A stretch of DNA of 64,000 nucleotides from Myroides fluvii (GTDB lineage: Bacteria > Bacteroidota > Bacteroidia > Flavobacteriales > Flavobacteriaceae), in the NCBI RefSeq assembly GCF_009792295.1, contig NZ_CP039934.1, positions 578,501-642,500 on the forward strand. The letters run 5' to 3'. Below the pieces are notes generated by a model that was not told where the DNA came from, searched no databases, and saw only the letters and a list, made by a program, of their open reading frames with translations. Shown here piece by piece: positions 1-7,702 of this stretch (its first letter is position 1; each line of letters opens with the position of its first letter). The translations under genes and the position numbers were made by a program.

Positions 1-2
1 TC

Positions 3-32
3 AGACTGCTTCATAAAGCGGTCTTTTTTTAT
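3..32 (+). terminator. Rho-independent terminator of an upstream gene
   Basis: AGACTGC pairs with GCGGTCT (one G-T pair) around a short loop and is followed by a run of seven T. It would end transcription of a + strand gene lying before the window. Confidence 0.6.
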
Positions 33-113
33 CTCCTTCATCATCTCTCACAATCTACTTTCGTTTTTTAGTCAATTAAAAAAACAACTAAAATACTGTA
101 TTTCAACACGAAA

Positions 114-127
114 CTGATAAATATCAA
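114..127 (+). promoter_or_regulatory. Crp/Fnr-like box upstream of nirK
   Basis: TGATAAATATCA (115-126) fits the Fnr-type palindrome TTGAT-N4-ATCAA. Its centre (120.5) lies 33 bp upstream of the centre of the nirK -7 element, so it would sit near -40 from the likely transcription start, the usual place for activation. The Crp/Fnr gene at 24861 encodes the obvious candidate protein. Confidence 0.7.
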
Positions 128-130
128 TAT

Positions 131-150
131 AAAGGATAAAAATGTCTTTT
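131..150 (+). promoter_or_regulatory. Putative Rrf2/NsrR-like operator at nirK
   Basis: AAAGGAT-N6-GTCTTTT is an imperfect inverted repeat with an A-rich centre. It matches sites in front of norB (6759-6778) and the rrf2 gene (7298-7317). It lies between the Crp/Fnr box and the -7 element, so a bound protein should block the promoter. Which protein binds is inferred from the site in front of the regulator gene itself. Confidence 0.65.
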
Positions 151-157
151 ATATTTG
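150..157 (+). promoter_or_regulatory. nirK promoter -7 element
   Basis: TATATTTG matches the Bacteroidota -7 consensus TAnnTTTG exactly. Transcription would start near 161, leaving a leader of roughly 25-30 bases before the nirK start codon. Confidence 0.6.
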
Positions 158-189
158 ATAGACTAAAATGAACGAATAAAGTGATGATT

Positions 190-1656
190 ATGAATACACA
201 ATCACAAAATCTAAAAGGTACACTTGCGGCACTTGTTTTGGTTTTAAGTGCACTAAGCTTGGGAAGTTGTTCTCAAAAAGAATCGAAGAACATCGTAAAG
301 AATGCCGATTGGGCAGAACGAATCGTTGCACATGGCGAGCATGAGGCAGAATTAACAGCACCTCCTTTTGTTCCTAAACCTGTTGGAAAAAGAGCCGCTA
401 CTAAGTTGAATGTCAATTTGGAAATTCTGGAGCAAGAAGGTGAAATGGTGGACGGAGTCCAATACATGTATTGGACGTTTGGCGGTACTGTTCCCGGTAG
501 TTTTATCCGTACACGCGTAGGGGATGAAGTTGAATTTACACTTAAAAACCATCCAGACAACAAGCTTCCACACAACATTGACTTACACGCCGTAACAGGT
601 CCAGGTGGTGGAGCCGCCTCCTCATTGGTAGCACCGGGACATGAAGTTACCTTTTCATTCAAAACCCTTCACCCTGGTCTTTATGTTTACCATTGTGCAA
701 CAGCTCCAGTGGGCATGCATATCGCCAACGGAATGTATGGTCTTATCTTAGTAGAACCTGAAGGAGGACTAGCACCCGTTGATAGAGAATACTACATCAT
801 GCAAGGTGATTTTTACACCAAAGGAAATTACGGTGAAAAAGGGCTTCAACCTTTTGACATGAACAAAGCCGTCAAAGAACAACCCGATTATGTTGTGTTT
901 AATGGTCATGTCAATGGATTGGTCAACGACAACGCCATCACAGCTAAAGTAGGAGAAACCATTCGTTTATTTGTAGGTAACGGAGGACCTAACTTGGTTA
1001 GTTCGTTCCACGTTATTGGAGAAATATTTGATCGCGTACACGTAGAAGGTGGAGATTTAATCAATGAGAATGTACAAACAACGCTTATACCAGCAGGAGG
1101 AGCAGCCATTGTAGAATTCAAAGTAAATACGCCTGGAACTTTTGTGCTGGTTGATCACGCTATCTTTAGAGCTTTTAATAAAGGAGCCTTGGGCATGCTC
1201 AAAGTAGAGGGAGATGAAAATGAAAAAGTATTTGCGGGTAAAATTAAAGAGGGTATTTACTTACCTGAAGGAGGGACTATACAAACCATGCCGAAAGAAA
1301 CGGGTAAAAAAGCACCGATAGAAAATAAAACACTCGCGCAACAGATTGCAGATGGTAAAAATATTTTTACGAGAACGTGTTTCGCCTGTCACCAAGCAGA
1401 AGGACAAGGGATAGAAGGGATTTTCCCACCTTTGGCCAACTCCGACTATTTGAATGCAGATGTCAGCAGGGCAATCAAAACCGTCATCAATGGTTTAGAA
1501 GGAGAAATTACGGTTAATAAAATTAAATACAACTCCATCATGACTAGTCAAAACCTAAGCGATCAAGAGATAGCAGACGTATTGACTTATGTTTACAATA
1601 GTTGGGGCAATTCTAAAACTGTGGTAACCCCTCAAATGGTTCAAAAAAACAGATAA
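190..1656 (+). CDS. nirK: Copper nitrite reductase with C-terminal cytochrome c domain
   Basis: Reduces nitrite to nitric oxide in the cell envelope. An N-terminal lipoprotein signal ends at LGSC (Cys27 from this start). Two cupredoxin domains follow. PHNIDLH (about 128-133) supplies a type 1 and a type 2 copper His plus the catalytic Asp; YHC (167-169), then His177 and Met182, complete the type 1 site; FHVIG and VDHAIF supply the later His residues. CFACH near residue 400 is a haem c site in an extra domain of about 100 residues, so the enzyme carries its own electron-entry module. GTG at 181 and ATG at 184 are alternative starts; 190 gives the most usual signal peptide. First gene of a nirK-nirV-SCO operon, preceded by Crp/Fnr and Rrf2-type sites. 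Confidence 0.95.
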   Translation: MNTQSQNLKGTLAALVLVLSALSLGSCSQKESKNIVKNADWAERIVAHGEHEAELTAPPFVPKPVGKRAATKLNVNLEILEQEGEMVDGVQYMYWTFGGTVPGSFIRTRVGDEVEFTLKNHPDNKLPHNIDLHAVTGPGGGAASSLVAPGHEVTFSFKTLHPGLYVYHCATAPVGMHIANGMYGLILVEPEGGLAPVDREYYIMQGDFYTKGNYGEKGLQPFDMNKAVKEQPDYVVFNGHVNGLVNDNAITAKVGETIRLFVGNGGPNLVSSFHVIGEIFDRVHVEGGDLINENVQTTLIPAGGAAIVEFKVNTPGTFVLVDHAIFRAFNKGALGMLKVEGDENEKVFAGKIKEGIYLPEGGTIQTMPKETGKKAPIENKTLAQQIADGKNIFTRTCFACHQAEGQGIEGIFPPLANSDYLNADVSRAIKTVINGLEGEITVNKIKYNSIMTSQNLSDQEIADVLTYVYNSWGNSKTVVTPQMVQKNR

Positions 1657-1660
1657 TACA

Positions 1661-2437
1661 ATGATGACTCATCCCTTTCGCTTGGTGTTGTGTTTGTTGA
1701 GCGTTTTGACAGGAATACTGCTAAACGCCCAGCAAGCAACTCCAATGCAAACCATTCAAAGTGGTACTTTCACGCCTCTTTATGGCAGTACGGAAGAAGG
1801 TTATGTCAAAGTAGCTTCCTTTCAACTGGATCGATTTGCTGTAACCAATGCACAATATTTGGACTTTTTAAACCAAAATCCATCTTATCAGCGCTCGCAA
1901 ATCAAAGGCTTATTTGCAACTAAGAGCTATTTATCCCATTGGAAAGGCAACTTAGATTATGGCGATTTACATCCACAAGCTCCAGTCACTAACATTTCTT
2001 GGTTTGCAGCTAAAAAATACTGTGAATGCCAAGGAAAAAGGCTACCCACCTTAGATGAATGGGAATATGTAGCTATGGCTGATGCACAACAAATGGATGC
2101 TAGAGAAAAAACAGCCTACAACCAATATATCTTGGCGTGGTATGAAACACCTAAAACCTACCTCAACCCAGTAGGCAGTACCCCTAAAAACTATTGGGGT
2201 GTTTACGATATGCACGGTTTGATTTGGGAATGGGTATTCGATTACAACTCTATTTTCTTATCTGGAGAAAGTCGAAAAGACAAAGGCAATGATGAAAATT
2301 TATTTTGTGGTAGCGCCTCGATTAACGCTTCAGATCTCATGGATTATGCTGCTTTTATGCGCTATGGCTTTAGAGGAAGCTTACGAGCCAATTTCACAAC
2401 AAAAAACCTCGGTTTCAGATGCGCCAAAGACCTTTAA
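1661..2437 (+). CDS. nirV: NirV-like protein of the formylglycine-generating-enzyme (SUMF1) fold
   Basis: 258 residues with a signal peptide. Fold signatures include NISWFAAKKYC and RLPTLDEWEYVA (about 110-140), a DMHGLIWEWVFD motif and a terminal NLGFRC. The Cys pair that makes formylglycine in true sulfatase-maturing enzymes (pattern CxxxxC shortly before the terminal motif) is absent: the equivalent stretch reads MRYGFRGS. A sulfatase-maturation role is therefore unlikely. Proteins of this family encoded next to nirK are known as NirV in some denitrifiers, but their function is unsettled. It starts 4 bases after nirK and is surely co-transcribed. The symbol rests on family and context. Confidence 0.7.
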   Translation: MMTHPFRLVLCLLSVLTGILLNAQQATPMQTIQSGTFTPLYGSTEEGYVKVASFQLDRFAVTNAQYLDFLNQNPSYQRSQIKGLFATKSYLSHWKGNLDYGDLHPQAPVTNISWFAAKKYCECQGKRLPTLDEWEYVAMADAQQMDAREKTAYNQYILAWYETPKTYLNPVGSTPKNYWGVYDMHGLIWEWVFDYNSIFLSGESRKDKGNDENLFCGSASINASDLMDYAAFMRYGFRGSLRANFTTKNLGFRCAKDL

Positions 2438-2447
2438 AATGTAAACT

Positions 2448-3074
2448 ATGAAAAAGATTTCCCTTTTATTTATCGCTGGTATAACGCTCTTGTTTTACCA
2501 TTGTAAACAAGCAAATACAGCAGAACATACTTCCGCTAAGCCAACAGAAAAAAGCACTGTAGCAGAAGCCATATCAGACCTATCTATTTATAACCTACCC
2601 TCTACCTGGACCACACAAAACGGAAAGGAGATTGAACTAAAAGAATTACAAGGTCAAGTATTAGTGATGGTGATGATTTACACCTCTTGCAAGGCTGCTT
2701 GCCCTCGATTGGTTGCCGATATGCGCCATATTGAAGAAAAAGTACAAGCTAAAAATAAAGATAAAGTCAAATACATCTTAGTTAGTATAGACCCAACAGT
2801 AGATACCCCCGAACGCTTAAAGGCCTTTGCACAAGAAAATAAAATGGAGGGCAATCAGTGGATATTCTTGCGTTCCACAGAAGATAATACTCGAGAATTT
2901 GCTGCAACTCTAGCTGTTAATTACAAGAAAATATCGCCTATTGATTTTTCTCATTCCAACATTATCAGTGTATTCAACACAAAAGGAGAACTCGATTATC
3001 AACAAGAAGGCCTCGGTATTGATTATGCACCAACAATTAAAGAAATTGAAAAACAACTGGCTTCACTGCCTTAA
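2448..3074 (+). CDS. SCO1/SenC/PrrC family copper chaperone-like protein
   Basis: 208 residues, thioredoxin-like fold, exported. An N-terminal hydrophobic segment runs to Cys19 (possible lipoprotein, though the box is not classical). The copper/redox motif YTSCKAACP gives Cys81 and Cys85, and His169 in FSHSN is the third expected ligand. SCO proteins deliver copper to oxidases or handle thiol redox. Here, 11 bases after nirV in the nirK operon, loading copper into NirK is a reasonable inference. A strong hairpin terminator follows. Confidence 0.85.
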   Translation: MKKISLLFIAGITLLFYHCKQANTAEHTSAKPTEKSTVAEAISDLSIYNLPSTWTTQNGKEIELKELQGQVLVMVMIYTSCKAACPRLVADMRHIEEKVQAKNKDKVKYILVSIDPTVDTPERLKAFAQENKMEGNQWIFLRSTEDNTREFAATLAVNYKKISPIDFSHSNIISVFNTKGELDYQQEGLGIDYAPTIKEIEKQLASLP

Positions 3075-3098
3075 GCAGTTACTTATTAATGAAAGAAT

Positions 3099-3146
3099 CT
3101 ACTGCTCCCTCCTGTATTTCACACAGTTAGAGCAGTAGTTCTATTT
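3099..3146 (+). terminator. Terminator of the nirK operon
   Basis: A perfect 9-bp stem, CTACTGCTC (3099-3107) with GAGCAGTAG (3130-3138), is followed by a T-rich stretch. It lies 25 bases after the SCO stop codon. Confidence 0.6.
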
Positions 3147-3229
3147 TATTCTTTTGCTAAACTCCAATTTGGTTTGTTTAAGAACAATGGGGGAGCAAAA
3201 CACCTTTTACTCAAGACGATAAGAATAAA

Positions 3230-3688
3230 TTACAAGGCGATTCCTCCATATCGCACAAAACTTCCTAAAATCAGCATCAGGATGCTAATACAAGTGACGG
3301 CTACAATATGAAACGTCATCAAAGGCAACTTTTTACGATCTGTTTTCAATCGAGGTAAAACATAAAACTGCGCGCTCAACGCAAATAAAACAAGACTAAA
3401 CAAGCACAACAATTTAAGTGAGATTACCGTTTCAATTGGGGTTTTAAAAGTAAACCAGGTTGCGATTTTGACGTTGTATAAATAAGCCATTCGCACGCCG
3501 GTAATAAGCATCACTGCTAATGCAGGCATCCCAATCCACTCATATCTGCTTTCGAAGTGAAACAACTTTTCTATTGCTTTCTCTTTCCAAACTTGAGGGA
3601 GAATAATCACACTCAATACAATATGTCCACCTACCCAAATGCTAGCACCGAGCAAGTGAAATAACAATAAAAGATGAATCTCATTCAT
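3230..3688 (-). CDS. CopD-like four-helix integral membrane protein
   Basis: 152 residues with four predicted membrane segments. The first contains LLLFHLLGASIWVGGHIVLS, with His10 and His22 facing the same region; FETRYEW-like and FHIVAV segments add further polar residues. This resembles the CopD/CopC-associated membrane domain family, often annotated as copper resistance or as a haem-containing DUF. It stands alone, convergent with the nirK operon and downstream of ric. A copper or haem link fits the neighbours, but function is not shown by the sequence. Confidence 0.6.
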   Translation of the reverse strand: MNEIHLLLLFHLLGASIWVGGHIVLSVIILPQVWKEKAIEKLFHFESRYEWIGMPALAVMLITGVRMAYLYNVKIATWFTFKTPIETVISLKLLCLFSLVLFALSAQFYVLPRLKTDRKKLPLMTFHIVAVTCISILMLILGSFVRYGGIAL

Positions 3689-3753
3689 AACTTTTTCTTT
3701 AAGTCTAAACTAGTTTCTTTAAAATTACGCGATTATTTTTAGATATAAACAAA

Positions 3754-3779
3754 AAGTGCCTCATTTTAGGGAGGCACTT
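3754..3779 (-). terminator. Terminator of norB-ric
   Basis: AAGTGCCTC (3754-3762) pairs with GAGGCACTT (3771-3779). On the - strand the stem is followed by five T. It lies 19 bases beyond the ric stop. Confidence 0.6.
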
Positions 3780-3797
3780 CTGCTGTATCTTACGCTT

Positions 3798-4511
3798 TTA
3801 ATTAAATTTTTGTTCCAATACAATTGCACTAGGAAATAGAATATTATTTTCTAGGTGGATGTGTTTGTGTAAATCTTCTTCAAACTCTTTCAACATGGCA
3901 AAGGTTACTTTGTACGTATTACAGGCATCCGCTGGAGGCGTGTAATTATTAGACAAAGCAGCAATTTTTCGAAAGCGCTCTCCTTCGCCATCATGTTCAT
4001 GCATCATCATAGCTACTGGATTTTCAACCGTACCAAAATGAGGTGCTTCTATCGCTTGTCCTGTCATTGTTGCGGAAACCATTTTGCGCACAAAGGGAAA
4101 AAGCACTAATTCTTCTTTTTTTAAATGTTGACTTAACTCTTGCGCACATCCAATAAACAGTTCATTAATTTCATGTAGTTCTGGATGTCTCTCTCCATGC
4201 ACCTTACTTAACTTATTCAAAAACTGCAAGAGTACGGGAATCTTTTCTTCTACATATCGGTGATGCGTTTTTTCAATATAATCCGCTAATAAATCTAGAG
4301 GCCAATGTCTAAAATCAATATTATTTTCCGCCTGTTGATTTAATAAGCGCTCTAATTCACTTATTAAATCCTCTGTCTTGATGGATTTTTTATCACATAC
4401 TTCGTCTAAGGTACGTCCTCCTTTACAGCAAAAATCAATCCCATATTTATTGAATACGGCTGCTGTTCTAAAATCTTCTGCTACAAATGAGCCAATTGTT
4501 CTATTTTTCAT
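3798..4511 (-). CDS. ric: Iron-sulfur cluster repair di-iron protein (Ric/YtfE/ScdA)
   Basis: 237 residues. The N-terminal DUF542/ScdA_N domain has the family Cys pair (Cys28-Cys29 in GIDFCCKGG). A hemerythrin-like domain follows, with iron ligands spread over THHRY, HGERHPELHE, MMHEHD and HKHIHLENN. Members repair Fe-S clusters and di-iron centres damaged by NO or oxidants. The start codon overlaps the norB stop by 11 bases, so the two genes are translationally coupled and made together under NO stress. Confidence 0.92.
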   Translation of the reverse strand: MKNRTIGSFVAEDFRTAAVFNKYGIDFCCKGGRTLDEVCDKKSIKTEDLISELERLLNQQAENNIDFRHWPLDLLADYIEKTHHRYVEEKIPVLLQFLNKLSKVHGERHPELHEINELFIGCAQELSQHLKKEELVLFPFVRKMVSATMTGQAIEAPHFGTVENPVAMMMHEHDGEGERFRKIAALSNNYTPPADACNTYKVTFAMLKEFEEDLHKHIHLENNILFPSAIVLEQKFN

Positions 4512-6747
4512 GCGTTTGTTTTTTTAATGTTAGTTTAAATATGAATAGGACGATGGCAAAAATGCCTATAGTAAATATCACATCTCCGATGGTACGAAGC
4601 CATTTGAGTGTATTCATGGCAGGCAATTGCATTAATTCACTTGAACGCGCATACCACATCCCATGTTGAATACTTTCAATTGCTTGCCATATTCCGATGG
4701 GCAACAGACTTAATAAAGCCATAAGCAATAAGCCCGCATTCAGTCCCCAAAAGCCTATTTTTAATAATTTTTCATTCCATTGCACCTCTCTATACATACT
4801 GCGCAAAACGAAGAGCATCAATCCGATACCCAACATGCCATACACACCAAACAAAGCGGTATGCCCGTGTAGCGGTGTGGTATTTAACCCTTGCACATAG
4901 TATAACGCAATAGGTGGATTAATAATAAAGCCAAATACGCCGGCTCCTAAGAAATTCCAAAAAGCCACGGCCACCATAAAGTAAATCGGCCACTTGTAAT
5001 CTTGTAACCAGCCTTTATGTGTAGATACCTTATAATTTTCATAGGCTTCGTATCCAATTAAAGTTAAAGGGACTACTTCCAAGGCGCTAAAGGTTGCACC
5101 TAATGCCATTACCGCAGTTGGCGTACCCGAAAAATAAAGGTGATGAAATGTACCTATAATCCCGCCAGACATAAAGATAATCGTAGATAAAAGCGCGCCA
5201 TTGGTTGCGGTTTTAGTTTTAATCAGTCCCAAACGCACAAATAAAAAGGCCAATACAACTGTAGCAAATACTTCAAAAAATCCTTCCACCCATAAATGCA
5301 CGACCCACCATCTCCAGTATTCTGCTATAGCAAGATTTGTTTGCCTCCCCCACATCAGTCCAGCCCCATAAAATAAGGCGATTGCACCACAAGAAATAAG
5401 AAATAGCACAATGAGGTTGCGTTGACTTCCTTTGGCTTTTAAAACAGGTAGTAACGGACGAATCATTAAGGCTAACCATAGGAATAGTCCCACAAACAAA
5501 AAGAGTTGCCAAAAACGCCCTAAATCGACATATTCATACCCTTGATGCCCAAACCAGAAGTTTTGAACTAAGTTTAATTTTTGCATGATACCAAACCATT
5601 GTCCAATCATAGAACCTAGCACGATAATAAGTAAAGCCACAAATAAAAAGTCTACACCAAATACTTGGTACTTCGGATCTTTCCCTCCCACAGCTGGAGC
5701 AATATACAATCCTGTACCTAACCAGGCAGTAGCGATCCAAAAAATAGCCAATTGCGTATGCCAGGTTCGCGTAACGGAATAAGGAAGTAGCTGATCCAAG
5801 GGAATCCCGTACAATCCTTGCCCCTCTACACCATAGTGCGCCGTAATAATTCCCAATCCCACCTGAAGTAACATCAATAAACTAACAATCCAAAAATATT
5901 TTTTGAGCCTCATCATACTTTTTGTCGTCACTCCATTAGAAACAGGATCCGCTACAGGAATTAATTCTTCTTCCTCTTTCTTTGATGCCACATGATAGTA
6001 TACAAGAACACCAACTGCAAAAATGAGCAGAATAATACTCACGCCTGACCACGCTAATAAAGGAGTCGTTGCTTTATTTCCCACCAAATCATCCGCAGGC
6101 CAGTTATGTGTATAACTGATGTCGCTATCGGGTCTATTCGTTACCGTTGCCCAAGTTGCCCAAAAGAAAAAAGCGCTCATTTGCTTTAATCGTCCAGCAT
6201 CTTTAATCGCATTATTGGGAATTGCATAATCCTTACGCAGTTGATCAAAAGCAGGATCATCGGTAAACAATTTGCCGTAATAATCCTCTAAGTACAAACG
6301 CGCTTGATTTCGCTCAGCCGTAATCGTTAAGACACCTGTGGCCTTATCATGCGTATTGGCGCGAATCATTCGCTGTAAACGCACTTGTAGAAACGCTTGC
6401 TCTTCTTCGCTAACCGCCTCATAGGTTTTTCCAAATTCCTCGTTCGCATAGTAATCCAAGAGGAATAATGCTTCTCGATGCAAATAATCAGCAGTCCAAT
6501 CGGGCGCCACATACGCTCCGTGTCCCCAAATAGAACCTACTTCTTGTCCTCCAATACTCTGCCATACATTCTGACCGTCTTTAATATCACCAGCTGTAAG
6601 AACTACTTGTCCTTCAGCTGTTCTGATTTCCGTCGGTATAGGTGGCGCTTCTTGATAAATTTCTATACCAAAATAACCGAGTACCCCGAAGGAGAATAAC
6701 ATCACTATCGCAAATGCTATCCATAATTTTCTTTGATTTGTATTCAT
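4501..6747 (-). CDS. norB: Quinol-dependent nitric oxide reductase (qNOR)
   Basis: 748 residues, matching single-subunit quinol-oxidising NorB (NorZ). It reduces two NO to N2O in the inner membrane. The N-terminal extracytoplasmic domain has GGQEVGSIWGHGAYVAPDW; about 14 membrane helices follow, with His and Glu ligands of the haem and FeB sites in RTWHTQLAIF, WVVHLWVEGFFEVF, FHHLYFSGTP and PLHGHTALFGVYG. I start at 6747 (MNTNQRK), right before the first helix; the longer reading frame to 6813 would run through the operator and a terminator. An Rrf2-type operator ends only 11 bases before this start, so the leader is very short or missing. Confidence 0.93.
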   Translation of the reverse strand: MNTNQRKLWIAFAIVMLFSFGVLGYFGIEIYQEAPPIPTEIRTAEGQVVLTAGDIKDGQNVWQSIGGQEVGSIWGHGAYVAPDWTADYLHREALFLLDYYANEEFGKTYEAVSEEEQAFLQVRLQRMIRANTHDKATGVLTITAERNQARLYLEDYYGKLFTDDPAFDQLRKDYAIPNNAIKDAGRLKQMSAFFFWATWATVTNRPDSDISYTHNWPADDLVGNKATTPLLAWSGVSIILLIFAVGVLVYYHVASKKEEEELIPVADPVSNGVTTKSMMRLKKYFWIVSLLMLLQVGLGIITAHYGVEGQGLYGIPLDQLLPYSVTRTWHTQLAIFWIATAWLGTGLYIAPAVGGKDPKYQVFGVDFLFVALLIIVLGSMIGQWFGIMQKLNLVQNFWFGHQGYEYVDLGRFWQLFLFVGLFLWLALMIRPLLPVLKAKGSQRNLIVLFLISCGAIALFYGAGLMWGRQTNLAIAEYWRWWVVHLWVEGFFEVFATVVLAFLFVRLGLIKTKTATNGALLSTIIFMSGGIIGTFHHLYFSGTPTAVMALGATFSALEVVPLTLIGYEAYENYKVSTHKGWLQDYKWPIYFMVAVAFWNFLGAGVFGFIINPPIALYYVQGLNTTPLHGHTALFGVYGMLGIGLMLFVLRSMYREVQWNEKLLKIGFWGLNAGLLLMALLSLLPIGIWQAIESIQHGMWYARSSELMQLPAMNTLKWLRTIGDVIFTIGIFAIVLFIFKLTLKKQTHEK

Positions 6748-6751
6748 ACAA

Positions 6752-6759
6752 TTAAAATA
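6752..6759 (-). promoter_or_regulatory. Possible norB -7 element
   Basis: TATTTTAA (6 of 8 to TAnnTTTG) sits at the same 13-bp distance from the Rrf2-type operator as the nirK -7 element does. Transcription would start at or next to the norB ATG. Confidence 0.3.
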
Positions 6760-6778
6760 GAAGACTTTTTTATCCTTT
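6759..6778 (-). promoter_or_regulatory. Putative Rrf2/NsrR-like operator at norB
   Basis: On the - strand AAAGGAT-N6-GTCTTCT, nearly identical to the nirK site (131-150) and related to the palindrome in front of rrf2. It is the only clear regulatory element in the short rrf2-norB gap. Confidence 0.65.
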
Positions 6779-6794
6779 ATTTGATTATAAAAAA

Positions 6795-6808
6795 AGGGAC
6801 CATTCCCT
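6795..6808 (-). terminator. Terminator of the rrf2 gene
   Basis: On the - strand AGGGA-ATGG-TCCCT is followed by T6. It separates rrf2 transcription from the norB promoter. Confidence 0.5.
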
Positions 6809-6820
6809 CTCACCCCTTTA

Positions 6821-7255
6821 TTATATCTTTAAAAAAGTATTGCCAGACTTGGTACCATTGGCTAACTCTTTCAAAGAAGTTGTTTCTAACATTTGCTTTA
6901 GTTCATTTCGAATGGCTTTGAATTTAAAATGAACAGGACAAGGATGCGTTTCTGAGCACTGTGCTAAACCCAATCCACAACCTTTGTAAATAGAATCTCC
7001 ATCGATAACATTGACGACTTCACACAATTTGATTTTATCCAATTGCTGCACAGGGATTTCAAATCCACCTCCCGCTCCTTTAATTGATTCAATGATACCT
7101 CCCTTTACTAACTTTTGTAAAATCTTGGCCACAAATGCTTCAGGAGCATCTATTTCTTTGGCAATTTCCTTAAAGCCTACACGTGTTTCTTTCAGTGAGG
7201 ATACCGAAATAAAAACAACAGAACGAATTGCGTATTCACAAGCTTTAGAGAACAT
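6821..7255 (-). CDS. Rrf2-family Fe-S transcriptional regulator (NsrR-like)
   Basis: 144 residues. An N-terminal winged helix has recognition-helix residues around APEAFVAKILQKLVKGG and a wing at KGAGGGFEI. The Cys triad Cys93, Cys100, Cys106 has the spacing seen in cluster-binding Rrf2 proteins (IscR, NsrR). NsrR members sense NO through the cluster and repress NO-detoxifying genes. Position next to norB-ric and a shared operator at nirK, norB and its own promoter point to an NO-responsive repressor that also controls itself. IscR- or RsrR-like redox sensing cannot be excluded. Confidence 0.85.
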   Translation of the reverse strand: MFSKACEYAIRSVVFISVSSLKETRVGFKEIAKEIDAPEAFVAKILQKLVKGGIIESIKGAGGGFEIPVQQLDKIKLCEVVNVIDGDSIYKGCGLGLAQCSETHPCPVHFKFKAIRNELKQMLETTSLKELANGTKSGNTFLKI

Positions 7256-7273
7256 ACCTTTACTTTTACCTCA

Positions 7274-7281
7274 CAAAGATA
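7274..7281 (-). promoter_or_regulatory. rrf2 promoter -7 element
   Basis: TATCTTTG on the - strand matches TAnnTTTG exactly. It lies 19 bases before the start codon and directly downstream of the long palindrome. Confidence 0.55.
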
Positions 7282-7284
7282 AAC

Positions 7285-7330
7285 TTTATTTTACAATAAA
7301 AGACAAAAAAGTCTTTTATTGTAAAATAAA
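7285..7330 (-). promoter_or_regulatory. 46-bp perfect palindrome, autoregulatory operator of rrf2
   Basis: Two perfect 20-bp arms (7285-7304 and 7311-7330) flank AAAAAA. The core AAAAGAC-N6-GTCTTTT is the symmetrical version of the sites at nirK and norB. It covers the -33 region of the rrf2 promoter, fitting autorepression. On the - strand it could also act as a terminator hairpin for the gene whose stop is at 7371, so it may serve both roles. Confidence 0.7.
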
Positions 7331-7370
7331 AAAAGCGACATTCCCTTTTTGGTTAATGTCGCTGTATATT

Positions 7371-7700
7371 TTATCGCAAAACTAAATCTGTAATTAGTGC
7401 TCTTTTCAATTCCTCATTCAACATCTTAACGATTTTCTCTTTTCCATAACTCAGTTCATCACGAACAATAGAAGAAGACAATTTGACATATAAAGTAGAT
7501 CGCCTAAAAGCCACGTCTGTAGTATAGGAGGAAATTCCAGGTCCTAAGACTGTTTTCCAGGCTTCAAACACATCAAACTCATTCAATCCTTGATCTAAGT
7601 TGTTTTCTGTTCTAAACAGCTGTAACAATTCAGATATTCCTTTACCCTCACGAGTACGCGGGCTAATTTTATTTCGGTTAAAAGGATTGTTTTTATTCAC
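7371..7700 (-). CDS. DUF721 (DciA-like) family protein
   Basis: 109 residues with the DUF721 core: ISELLQLFRTENNLDQGLNEFDVFEAWKTVLG-type helix, then the beta strand STLYVKLSSSIVRDELSYGKEKIVKMLNEEL. The family includes DciA, a loader of replicative helicase in other phyla; whether that role holds in Bacteroidota is inference. Two bases follow the lipoprotein stop upstream, so it is the last gene of the ftsY operon. Confidence 0.75.
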   Translation of the reverse strand: MNKNNPFNRNKISPRTREGKGISELLQLFRTENNLDQGLNEFDVFEAWKTVLGPGISSYTTDVAFRRSTLYVKLSSSIVRDELSYGKEKIVKMLNEELKRALITDLVLR

Positions 7701-7702
7701 GA

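Noticed and set aside
6748..6813. 22-residue N-terminal extension of NorB
   Set aside because: It would cross the operator and part of the rrf2 terminator; the ATG at 6747 directly precedes the first membrane helix as in other qNOR proteins.
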